Positions 1-6,243 of a stretch of 12,706 bases of DNA are shown piece after piece (positions within the stretch are counted from its first letter, which is position 1; every line of letters starts with the position of its first letter). A model generated the notes under the pieces. The model searched no databases, was not told the origin of the DNA, and saw only the letters and a list, made by a program, of their open reading frames with translations. The position numbers were made by a program, and so were the translations under genes. The stretch is taken from assembly GCA_947629275.1 (NCBI GenBank), contig CANRDG010000046.1:1-12706 (forward strand), read 5' to 3'. The stretch comes from an uncultured Clostridia bacterium. Lineage in GTDB: Bacteria; Bacillota; Clostridia; Oscillospirales; Ruminococcaceae.

Positions 1-51
1 TGTATCAAGCTCGATAAAAAATATAAAACGCAGTGTGAAAGGAGCAGATAT

Positions 52-951
52 ATGGAAATACGGGTGCTTAAATATTTTCTTGCCGTTGCCAGGGAGGAAA
101 GCATAACCAAAGCTGCCGAGGTACTGCACATTACTCAGCCAACACTTTCAAGGCAACTGCATCAGCTGGAGGAAGAAGTCGGCGTGAAGCTGTTTGAAAG
201 GGGCAGCAGCGGTACGCGAAAAATAGTTTTGACTGACGAGGGTATGCTGCTGCGCAGGCGTGCCGAAGAAATTATCGAACTTTCAGATAAAACAGTGCGT
301 GAACTTATGGCACAGGAAGAGCAGGTAGAGGGCGTTATAAGCATCGGCTGCGGAGAGCTTTGCGCCATGGAGCAGATAGCCGACCTCTGCGATGCGTTTC
401 GGCAAAAGTACCCCTTGGTGCGTTTCGATTTGTACACCGCAACGGCAGATGTCGTAAAAGAGCAGATCGAGCGCGGCAACATGGATTTCGGCGTATTGCT
501 GGAGCCGGTAAGTATGGAAAAGTTTGAGTATATAAGACTTAGCGGCAAGGAGCGTTGGGTCGTGCTCATGCGAAAAGATTCGCCGCTTGCGCAGTATGAT
601 GCTATCCGTGCAGAGCAGCTTGAAGATGTCCCGTTGGTACTGCCTCGGCGGCTCAACGTTCAGGGGGAGCTTGCAAACTGGTTTCAGGATAGTTTTGAGC
701 GCCTGAATGTTGCTTACACAAGCAATCTGACCATAAATACCGCCCTGCTCGTCCAAAAAGGTTATGCCTGCGCTGTTACAGTCGACGGCTCTCTGCCGTT
801 CGGAGAAAAAGCGCAGATAGTTTCACGACCGCTTGATCCGCCGCTTTGCGGAACAGTCGCTTTTGCATGGAAACGCGATCAGCCCATGAATACAGCGGCG
901 AAAAAGTTTGTAGAATATGCAAAATGCTTTTTAGGCATAGATAAAGCATAA
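52..951 (+). CDS. LysR family transcriptional regulator
   Basis: A 299-residue DNA-binding regulator of normal LysR length. Residues 1-60 form the N-terminal winged helix-turn-helix (SITKAAEVLHITQPTLSRQL is the recognition region), followed by the usual linker helix. Residues from about 90 form the periplasmic-binding-like effector domain, beginning near EGVISIGCGE. The ATG is preceded by AAAGGAG at 38-44 with 7 bases of spacing, which supports this start. It lies directly upstream of, and in the same direction as, the redox operon starting at 1080; LysR genes are more often divergent from their targets. The T-N11-A elements at 948-962 and 6167-6181 are candidate operators for it (inference). 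The effector cannot be read from the sequence. Its own promoter is probably left of the window. Family call is certain; target assignment is a hypothesis. Confidence 0.95.
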   Translation: MEIRVLKYFLAVAREESITKAAEVLHITQPTLSRQLHQLEEEVGVKLFERGSSGTRKIVLTDEGMLLRRRAEEIIELSDKTVRELMAQEEQVEGVISIGCGELCAMEQIADLCDAFRQKYPLVRFDLYTATADVVKEQIERGNMDFGVLLEPVSMEKFEYIRLSGKERWVVLMRKDSPLAQYDAIRAEQLEDVPLVLPRRLNVQGELANWFQDSFERLNVAYTSNLTINTALLVQKGYACAVTVDGSLPFGEKAQIVSRPLDPPLCGTVAFAWKRDQPMNTAAKKFVEYAKCFLGIDKA

Positions 952-962
952 AAACAAAGTAT
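948..962 (+). promoter_or_regulatory. Candidate LysR box (site 1), ATAA-N7-GTAT
   Basis: The element ATAAAAACAAAGTAT fits the T-N11-A rule for LysR boxes (T949, A961) and directly abuts the TTGATA -35 at 963. It matches site 2 at 6167-6189 at 21 of 23 positions when the following bases are included, and matches site 3 (minus strand of 5099-5115) at 16 of 17. A position overlapping or abutting the -35 suits an activator contact site. That LysR binds it is inference. Confidence 0.5.
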
Positions 963-991
963 TTGATATAATGAACATAATTTGCTATAAT
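963..991 (+). promoter_or_regulatory. Promoter P1 of the flavin reductase/flavodoxin operon
   Basis: TTGATA at 963-968 and TATAAT at 986-991 are separated by 17 bases, with an extended TG (TGC) before the -10. Predicted transcription start is about 998. The -10 overlaps the 5' arm of the hairpin at 989-1023. Confidence 0.75.
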
Positions 992-1027
992 ATAAGTACA
1001 GAATATATGCCTGTACTTATATTTTTT
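989..1027 (+). terminator. Hairpin-plus-T-tract terminator after lysR, overlapping promoter P1
   Basis: A perfect 13-base inverted repeat (989-1001 with 1011-1023), core AAGTACAG/CTGTACTT with a 9-base loop, runs into six T residues at 1022-1027. It can terminate read-through from lysR. A transcript beginning at about 998 would lack most of the 5' arm and could not form the hairpin, so P1 should escape termination. The stem is AT-rich, so strength is uncertain. Confidence 0.55.
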
Positions 1028-1079
1028 ATATGTACAATGTCGTATGCAGAAACTTTGTTGATTTTGAGGAGGTTTTATC

Positions 1080-1619
1080 ATGAAGAAAAATATCGGTCAG
1101 AAACTTGCGCTTTACCCTATGCCGATAACGGTGATAGGAGCTATGAACGGTGATAGACCCACTTGGACGCTTGTCGGACACCTTGGTATAATAGGTCACG
1201 ACCACGTAATGGTAAGCCTTGCCGCTCCGCATTTCATCAACGCAAAGATAAAGGAAACGGGAAAGCTTTCAATAAACCTTGTTGATGAAAATATGCTGCC
1301 AAAGGCTGACTTAGTGGGTTCTGTAAGCGGAAATAAAACCGATAAATCTAAGGTGTTTTCCTATGATTTGGGAGATTCGGGCGCACCCTTGATAAGCGAT
1401 TCGCCGCTTACCATTGAATGTAGTGTTGCAGATATCTACAAAACTCCGAATTTTGAAAGCTTCATCTGCACTATCGACAACACCTATGTTGCAAAGCAAT
1501 ATCTGAACGCCGAGGGAAAGATAGACTATGGCAAATTAAAGCCCGTGCTTTTTGAATTTCCGACCTATCAGTATCTTAAAACGGGCGATGTTATAGGAAA
1601 ATGTCTGTCTTTCAAATAA
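1080..1619 (+). CDS. Flavin reductase-like family protein (DIM6/NTAB type)
   Basis: A 179-residue cytoplasmic protein of the flavin reductase-like (FMN-binding split-barrel) family. These proteins bind FMN and use NAD(P)H to reduce free flavin or to act with a partner. The N-terminal YPMPITVIGA segment, the GHLGIIGHDHVMVSLA stretch and the KETGKLSINLVDE segment are typical of the family and of flavin contacts. No signal peptide. ATG 1080 is set by AGGAGG at 1067-1072 with 7 bases of spacing. It is the first gene of the operon driven by P1, 21 bases ahead of the flavodoxin lipoprotein. A cytoplasmic flavin reductase next to extracytoplasmic flavodoxins suggests it supplies reducing power to the pathway (inference). 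Exact substrate unknown. Confidence 0.88.
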   Translation: MKKNIGQKLALYPMPITVIGAMNGDRPTWTLVGHLGIIGHDHVMVSLAAPHFINAKIKETGKLSINLVDENMLPKADLVGSVSGNKTDKSKVFSYDLGDSGAPLISDSPLTIECSVADIYKTPNFESFICTIDNTYVAKQYLNAEGKIDYGKLKPVLFEFPTYQYLKTGDVIGKCLSFK

Positions 1620-1640
1620 ATATTTTCAGGAGGTCTTAAT

Positions 1641-2327
1641 ATGAAAAAAATACTGATGATCATTTTGACAGCTGCTATGGCACTGTCTTTTGCAGCTTGT
1701 TCAAACAGCGGCGCTTCTTCGGCGCAAGTCGCTGATAACGCGCAAAACACTTCGCAAATAAATTCAAATACAGAGAATAAAGACCAGCAGTCCGCCGCAG
1801 TATCCGACACGGACTCATCAGCCGAAAATAACAATTCTTCCGAGGGCGGCAAAATACTTGTAGCCTATTTCTCGGCGACAAACAACACCGAGGGTGTGGC
1901 ACAAAAACTCGCCGACGGACTAGGCGCGGATATTTACGAGATAATTCCCGAGCAGCCGTATACCGATGAAGATCTTGACTATAACGACAGCGGCAGCCGT
2001 TCATCTGTTGAAATGAATGACCCTTCGGCGCGCCCTGCAATTTCGGGAACGATCGAGAACATGGAGCAGTATGACGTAGTGCTTATCGGCTATCCTATCT
2101 GGTGGGGCGAAGCTCCGCGTATTATGAGTACGTTCATTGAAAGCTACGATTTTTCGGGCAAGACTCTGGCGGCGTTCTGTACCTCGGCAAGCAGCGGCTT
2201 TGGCAGCAGCGATCAGGCTTTGCGCTCTGCCGCGAGCGGCGCGACATGGCTTGAAGGCGAGCGCTTTTCTGCATCTGCATCGCTGGAAGATATACTCGCG
2301 TGGGCAAACAGTCTGGGTGTGAAATAA
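1641..2327 (+). CDS. Flavodoxin-domain lipoprotein
   Basis: A 228-residue exported flavodoxin. Residues 1-20 are a lipoprotein signal peptide with lipobox FAAC (lipidated Cys20). Residues 21-68 are a Ser/Asn/Gln-rich tether. Residues 69-228 are a flavodoxin domain: KILVAYFSATNNTEGVAQ is the beta-1 and phosphate-binding loop for FMN, and LIGYPIWWGEAP is the second FMN-contact region. Flavodoxins normally act in the cytoplasm; this one should sit on the outer face of the membrane. Start is set by AGGAGG at 1628-1633 with 7 bases of spacing. The next gene begins one base after its stop, so the two are probably translationally coupled. Its domain is paralogous to the C-terminal domain of that neighbour, including the EQYD and GYPxWW segments. 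FMN binding is expected from the family but untested. Confidence 0.9.
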   Translation: MKKILMIILTAAMALSFAACSNSGASSAQVADNAQNTSQINSNTENKDQQSAAVSDTDSSAENNNSSEGGKILVAYFSATNNTEGVAQKLADGLGADIYEIIPEQPYTDEDLDYNDSGSRSSVEMNDPSARPAISGTIENMEQYDVVLIGYPIWWGEAPRIMSTFIESYDFSGKTLAAFCTSASSGFGSSDQALRSAASGATWLEGERFSASASLEDILAWANSLGVK

Positions 2328-2328
2328 G

Positions 2329-4482
2329 ATGAAACAGGCTATAAAACGCATTATTGACCTTGCCATGATAATTCTTCTGCCGCTTTTAATGGCTGAAATA
2401 ATTATAGGGCAGGAGATACACGAGTGGCTCGGCACGGCTATGATAGCGCTGTTCATAGCGCACCACATTCTGAATTTCAAATGGTGGAAAGGCTTTTTCA
2501 AGGGCAGCTATACACCGTCGCGCGCATTTGGTACGGCAATTGACCTTCTGCTGTTGCTGGATATGCTGACTTTGTGTATCAGCGGAATAATGATGTCGGG
2601 ATTTGTGTTCAGATTTTTGTACATCAGCGGCAACATGATATTGGCAAGGCAGCTTCACCTGTTCGCCTCATACTGGGGGCTTATACTGATGTCTGCGCAC
2701 CTTGGTATGCATATCCAAATGCTTATGACAGCAGGCAGAAAACTGTTTCACCTTTCTGAAAAGAATTTCGCAAGAGCTTGGGTTCTTCGCGCTGTATCAA
2801 TATTGCTGTCGGTATACGGCGTTTACGCTTTTGTAATACAGCAGATACCGCATTATCTGTTTTTGCAAACGCATTTTGTAATGTTCGACGAAACGAAGCC
2901 GACAGCAGTTTATTTTGCAGAAACAGCAGCTATGATAGTTCTTTTTGCTTTCGTTGCCCATTATGTAAACAAGCTGCTGAAAGCTATCAAAAGTCCGCAA
3001 AAGAACGCAAAAGGCTATGGCTGGAAAGCGGCTGCATTTGCAATTCCTGTGATCGTATTTGCGCTTGTTACAGTAAAACTGAATATGCCGCCGAAAACTG
3101 CACCGTGGCAAAACAGCGCAGCTCAGAATACGTCAAGTTCTTCAAAACCCGAACAGCCCGTTGTTGCAGCAGATGACGGCTTTGTGCTTATAGAGGGCGG
3201 CAGTTTTGAAATGGGCAGTCCCGAAGATGAGCCGTGGCGCTCTGCTGACGAAACGCAGCATACAGCGACGGTCAGCGACTTTTATATAAGCCCTTATGAA
3301 GTTAAACAAAGCGACTACGCGGCGGTAATGGGCAGCGCTCCCTCAAATTTTGTCGGCGACGACCTGCCCGTGGAAAATGTTTCGTGGCTCGATGCAGTGG
3401 CGTATTGTAATGCGTTGAGCGAGAAAGAGAACCTAACGCCTGCATATACCATTGACGGCGAGAATGTCACATGGAACAGAAGCGCAAACGGCTACCGCCT
3501 GCCTACCGAGGCAGAATGGGAATATGCCTGCCGCGCAAAAACGACTGCGCCTTTCAATACCGAAACTTCCATAAGTCCCGAAGAATCAAATTATTACGGT
3601 CATTATCCTTATGAGATAGAGGACAACTATTTTTCGCAGGATAACCTGTCAACAAAGCCGGGCGAATACCGCCAGACTACCGTTGCGGTAGACAGCTTTT
3701 CGCCAAACGGCTACGGTCTATACAATATGCATGGCAACGTCAGCGAATGGGTGTGGGACTATTACGGCGAATATGATACCGCAAATATTACCGACCCAAC
3801 AGGTCCCGAAACAGGAACCCGCCGTGTGTACCGCGGCGGCGGCTGGAATGACTTTGCGAAGAATATGCGCTCTGCTTACCGTGCCGCTTTGCCCGAAGAT
3901 AAGGGCAGTTTTAACCTCGGCATACGTCTTGTAAGAAACGCAGCGAACGGCAGCGGAAATGTTGTAAGTAAAGATACAAGCGGCAAGACTGACGGCGGCG
4001 GCAAGGTGCTGATAGCATTTTTCTCGTGGGGAGGCAATACAAAAGGCATCGCACAGGAGATACAGTCGCAGACGGGCGCGGACATTTTCGAGATAGAGCT
4101 TGAACACCCTTATTCTACAGATTATAACACAGTGCTCGATCAGGCGCAGCACGACCAAAATATTCAGGCACGACCGAAGATAAAAAATACTGTCCAAAAC
4201 TTTGAACAGTACGATACTATAATTCTCGGCTATCCCAACTGGTGGGCATCTATACCTATGCCGATAGCTTCATTTTTGGAGGAATACGATTTTGAAGGAA
4301 AAACCATTATACCGTTCTGCTCACACGGCGGCGGCCGTTTCGGTCAGAGCCTTACTGCTATTGCCAAACTCGCGCCAAATGCTGTTATGGGTGAACCGCT
4401 TTCGGTGCATTATTCGGGTGACGACGGACTTCCGCAGGATATTGCTGACTGGCTCGATGAAAATAACATACAGTCAAACTGA
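2329..4482 (+). CDS. DUF4405 membrane domain - SUMF1/FGE-like domain - flavodoxin fusion protein
   Basis: A 717-residue three-part protein. Residues 1-248 are a membrane domain with about seven hydrophobic segments (roughly 8-26, 34-50, 68-92, 104-125, 150-170, 190-213, 229-248). It resembles DUF4405 proteins (HEWLG, then HHILNFKWW), with His31, His45/46, His110, His124 and His128 as possible haem b ligands. Residues 249-284 are a Ser/Pro-rich linker. Residues 285-537 are a SUMF1/formylglycine-generating-enzyme-type domain (FVLIEGGSFEMGS, RLPTEAEWEYACR, GNVSEW at 469-474, RGGGW at 502-506). Residues 558-717 are a flavodoxin domain (KVLIAFFSWGGNTKG, GYPNWW). Basic residues fall in loops expected to be cytoplasmic, placing everything after residue 249 outside. 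The FGE catalytic cysteines are absent. The weak ribosome site and one-base gap suggest coupling to the upstream gene. Likely role: transmembrane electron transfer to extracytoplasmic flavodoxin (inference). Confidence 0.85.
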   Translation: MKQAIKRIIDLAMIILLPLLMAEIIIGQEIHEWLGTAMIALFIAHHILNFKWWKGFFKGSYTPSRAFGTAIDLLLLLDMLTLCISGIMMSGFVFRFLYISGNMILARQLHLFASYWGLILMSAHLGMHIQMLMTAGRKLFHLSEKNFARAWVLRAVSILLSVYGVYAFVIQQIPHYLFLQTHFVMFDETKPTAVYFAETAAMIVLFAFVAHYVNKLLKAIKSPQKNAKGYGWKAAAFAIPVIVFALVTVKLNMPPKTAPWQNSAAQNTSSSSKPEQPVVAADDGFVLIEGGSFEMGSPEDEPWRSADETQHTATVSDFYISPYEVKQSDYAAVMGSAPSNFVGDDLPVENVSWLDAVAYCNALSEKENLTPAYTIDGENVTWNRSANGYRLPTEAEWEYACRAKTTAPFNTETSISPEESNYYGHYPYEIEDNYFSQDNLSTKPGEYRQTTVAVDSFSPNGYGLYNMHGNVSEWVWDYYGEYDTANITDPTGPETGTRRVYRGGGWNDFAKNMRSAYRAALPEDKGSFNLGIRLVRNAANGSGNVVSKDTSGKTDGGGKVLIAFFSWGGNTKGIAQEIQSQTGADIFEIELEHPYSTDYNTVLDQAQHDQNIQARPKIKNTVQNFEQYDTIILGYPNWWASIPMPIASFLEEYDFEGKTIIPFCSHGGGRFGQSLTAIAKLAPNAVMGEPLSVHYSGDDGLPQDIADWLDENNIQSN

Positions 4483-4506
4483 ATTATTTTTAGGGAGGAG
4501 ATCACA

Positions 4507-4572
4507 ATGAAAAATTGTCCGAAGTTGAGATTAAAAATCAGGTGGAAATTCTATGAAAATCGTTGTGCTTGA
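4507..4572 (+). other. 21-codon mini-ORF behind a strong ribosome binding site
   Basis: A consensus AGGGAGG at 4492-4498 sits 8 bases before ATG 4507, which opens a 21-codon frame ending in TGA at 4570-4572 and overlapping the next gene out of frame. The next gene has its own weaker AGGTGG. Reading the downstream bases in the neighbouring frame gives KLSEVEIKNQVEIL, stopping in a TGA that overlaps the next ATG, as a translationally coupled leader would. It is either a leader peptide or the remnant of a deleted or frameshifted gene. No function can be assigned. Confidence 0.3.
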
Positions 4573-5086
4573 GGGCAGCCCCAATATTCACGGTTCGTCC
4601 AATATGCTTGCCGGTGAGTTTGTGCGTGGCGCAAAAGAGGCAGGTCACAGCATAGAGGAGATAGACGTCGCCCACGCAGATATTCACCCTTGTACGGGCT
4701 GTATTCATTGTGGGTACGAAGGTCCGTGCAGTCAGCATGATGATGTTGACAAAATACGTCAGCAAATTTTGGTGGCAGATATGATAGTTTTTGTAACGCC
4801 GCTTTATTATTACGGCATGAGCGCGCAGCTGAAAATGATGATTGACCGTTTTTGTGCGTTCAACAGCAGTATCCAAAGAAAGAACTTGAAGTCAGCACTT
4901 ATCTCTGCCGCGTGGAATTCAGACAGCTGGACGTTCGACCCGCTTGTATCTCACTACAAAACGCTGGTGCGCTATCTGAACTTTGAGGATAGGGGAGCGG
5001 TTCTCGGAAAAGGCTGCGGCACACCGTCAATGACACGGCAGTCGGAATATATGAAAATTGCGTATGAGCTAGGTAAGAAACTGTAA
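4553..5086 (+). CDS. Flavodoxin-fold NAD(P)H-dependent FMN oxidoreductase with four-cysteine motif
   Basis: A 177-residue cytoplasmic protein of the NADPH-dependent FMN reductase/flavodoxin-like superfamily. Residues 1-19 (VVLEGSPNIHGSSNML) are the first strand and FMN phosphate loop. Cys47, Cys50, Cys53 and Cys59 (PCTGCIHC, then GPC) form the cysteine cluster seen in iron-sulfur flavoproteins and related clostridial reductases. FVTPLYYYGMSAQLKMMIDR at about 79-98 is the family segment containing the second flavin contact. AGGTGG at 4540-4545 with 7 bases of spacing supports ATG 4553. It is the last gene of the P1 operon. The mini-ORF at 4507 overlaps its start and may couple or control its translation. 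Likely it moves electrons from NAD(P)H to flavin; whether the cysteines bind a cluster or a metal, or form disulfides, is unknown. Confidence 0.88.
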   Translation: MKIVVLEGSPNIHGSSNMLAGEFVRGAKEAGHSIEEIDVAHADIHPCTGCIHCGYEGPCSQHDDVDKIRQQILVADMIVFVTPLYYYGMSAQLKMMIDRFCAFNSSIQRKNLKSALISAAWNSDSWTFDPLVSHYKTLVRYLNFEDRGAVLGKGCGTPSMTRQSEYMKIAYELGKKL

Positions 5087-5093
5087 GATAAAT

Positions 5094-5120
5094 ATTGAAA
5101 ATACTTTGTTTGTATTCAAT
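5094..5120. promoter_or_regulatory. AT-rich inverted repeat with candidate LysR box (site 3)
   Basis: ATAC-TTTGTTT-GTAT at 5101-5115 is a symmetric ATAC-N7-GTAT element, flanked by TTGAA and TTCAA. Read on the minus strand it matches site 1 (948-964) at 16 of 17 bases. It lies in the short gap between two convergent genes and no good -10 follows in either direction, so it is not an obvious promoter. The stem is too AT-rich and bulged for a convincing terminator. It may be an auxiliary operator or a relic. Confidence 0.35.
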
Positions 5121-5143
5121 TTCTAGCACACAAGCGCATTACT

Positions 5144-6070
5144 TTAAAACATCGTCAGCTGCCTGTCAAGCCAGCTTTGCTGTTTTGCCTGATGTATAAT
5201 TTCGCCGTCCTTCAGATTTCCCACCAGCAGCGGCGAATTCGGGTCGTGTTTGAGCATATTGCGCCGCACATTTTCGTGGTCGTAATTCGCGTAACAGTAT
5301 CTGCAAAGATGACCGCAGGTGTCGTATGCGCCTATGTCAGTGCCGAGTACACAGGAACACTGCGCCCTCTGCGACTTTCGTTTCGGCACAATAAGTCGGC
5401 TGCCGATCGCGGCCTCAAAAGTCTGCTTCGTCATGCAGCCGCCGCAGTCCACTCCGTATGGCGCAAGCTCTGTACCCTCCGCGCACGCCTTTACAGTAAC
5501 ACCGTAACGTTTGCCTATTTCAGCGAATTTCTTACCTATTTTAATGCGCTCACTTTGCTCAACCTCTCTTGCCTGCGGAAAATTTCTCTTCACCTTTTCG
5601 TATAGGTCAATAAAACTTATCACGCAAACATTCGTAGCCCCCGAAAGTGTTTTGCACATCTGTTCAAAATCCGCAATATGCCGCTCCATGGTGTATGTAT
5701 TATCAATAAATATCGGGTCATACCGCCAACCAACGCAATCAATGCCTACCACATCAGAGAGCGCAATAAAGTCCTGCATTACCTTTTCTTTTGGCGGTAC
5801 ATTCGGCTCAACGTCTTTTCCGTACGGTGTTATCGTCACGAACCAGTACTGATGGAATTTTTTCAGCTCGTCAAGATGTTTCAGCATGGGCTCGGGGTTT
5901 TTGGTGCAAAAGGCAATGCAGTCCACCACATCGGGCGAAAGCTCATAGCGCGTTACCCGGTCGGGGTCGTAAGGGTTGCGCACCAGCACAAAACCTGCGC
6001 GTATCCTGTTCATAAGCCACTTAGAATAAAACGCGGGAATGTCCGTGCGCATACCGGTGTTAATTATCAT
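5144..6070 (-). CDS. DUF1848 family protein (radical-SAM-like C-terminal cysteine cluster)
   Basis: A 308-residue protein of unknown function. The start MIINTGMRTDIPAFYSKWLMNRI (first 20 or so residues) matches the typical beginning of DUF1848 proteins. I chose ATG at 6070 rather than the GTG at 6079 because AGAAAGG (6082-6088) is 11 bases from the ATG but only 2 from the GTG. The C-terminus carries CGHLCRYCYAN, giving CxxxCxxC at Cys252, Cys256 and Cys259, the spacing of a radical SAM [4Fe-4S] site but at the wrong end of the protein. Further cysteines lie just upstream (CGGC, CSC). No signal peptide. It is transcribed from its own promoter, divergent from the aldo/keto reductase operon. The reaction is unknown; cluster binding is inferred from motif spacing. 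Confidence 0.88.
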   Translation of the reverse strand: MIINTGMRTDIPAFYSKWLMNRIRAGFVLVRNPYDPDRVTRYELSPDVVDCIAFCTKNPEPMLKHLDELKKFHQYWFVTITPYGKDVEPNVPPKEKVMQDFIALSDVVGIDCVGWRYDPIFIDNTYTMERHIADFEQMCKTLSGATNVCVISFIDLYEKVKRNFPQAREVEQSERIKIGKKFAEIGKRYGVTVKACAEGTELAPYGVDCGGCMTKQTFEAAIGSRLIVPKRKSQRAQCSCVLGTDIGAYDTCGHLCRYCYANYDHENVRRNMLKHDPNSPLLVGNLKDGEIIHQAKQQSWLDRQLTMF

Positions 6071-6104
6071 CACTATCACTGCCTTTCTGCTAAAGCTTGT
6101 GCAT

Positions 6105-6133
6105 ATTGTAACATATTTTTACGAAAAAATCAA
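6105..6133 (-). promoter_or_regulatory. Promoter of the DUF1848 gene
   Basis: On the minus strand TTGATT (6133-6128) and TACAAT (6110-6105) are separated by 17 bases. The predicted start near 6098 gives a leader of about 28 bases to ATG 6070. Confidence 0.65.
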
Positions 6134-6166
6134 TACGCGCATAATGCCCACAAGGCGTAGAAATCT

Positions 6167-6181
6167 ATTAAAATAAAGTAT
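6167..6181 (+). promoter_or_regulatory. Candidate LysR box (site 2), ATTA-N7-GTAT
   Basis: ATTAAAATAAAGTAT satisfies T-N11-A (T6168, A6180) and abuts the -35 of promoter P2 in the same geometry as site 1. The 20 bases 6170-6189 differ from 951-970 at one position only. It lies between divergent promoters and could affect both. Confidence 0.5.
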
Positions 6182-6210
6182 TTGATATATTAAAGAATTT
6201 GTGTTATAAT
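6182..6210 (+). promoter_or_regulatory. Promoter P2 of the aldo/keto reductase operon
   Basis: TTGATA at 6182-6187 and TATAAT at 6205-6210 with a 17-base spacer. Predicted start about 6217, giving a leader of roughly 27 bases with AGGGAGG at 6229-6235. Confidence 0.75.
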
Positions 6211-6243
6211 GTATATGTAGATATTTTTAGGGAGGCGGACTCT

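Noticed and set aside
3718..4197. Minus-strand frames opposite the FGE-flavodoxin region
   Set aside because: They are shadows of a strongly supported protein; no ribosome sites and no recognisable domains.
5094..5120. Inverted repeat as the terminator for the flavodoxin operon
   Set aside because: The stem is AT-rich and bulged and the T tail is poor; the match to the two promoter-proximal sites makes a regulatory origin more likely. No better terminator is visible for this operon.
6071..6079. GTG 6079 as start of the DUF1848 gene
   Set aside because: Only 2 bases separate it from the ribosome site; ATG 6070 has better spacing and the expected family N-terminus.
6199..6243. Extended N-terminus of the aldo/keto reductase from ATG 6199
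   Set aside because: The extension overlaps the P2 -10 box and has no ribosome site, whereas GTG 6244 has AGGGAGG at ideal spacing and gives the normal AKR N-terminus.
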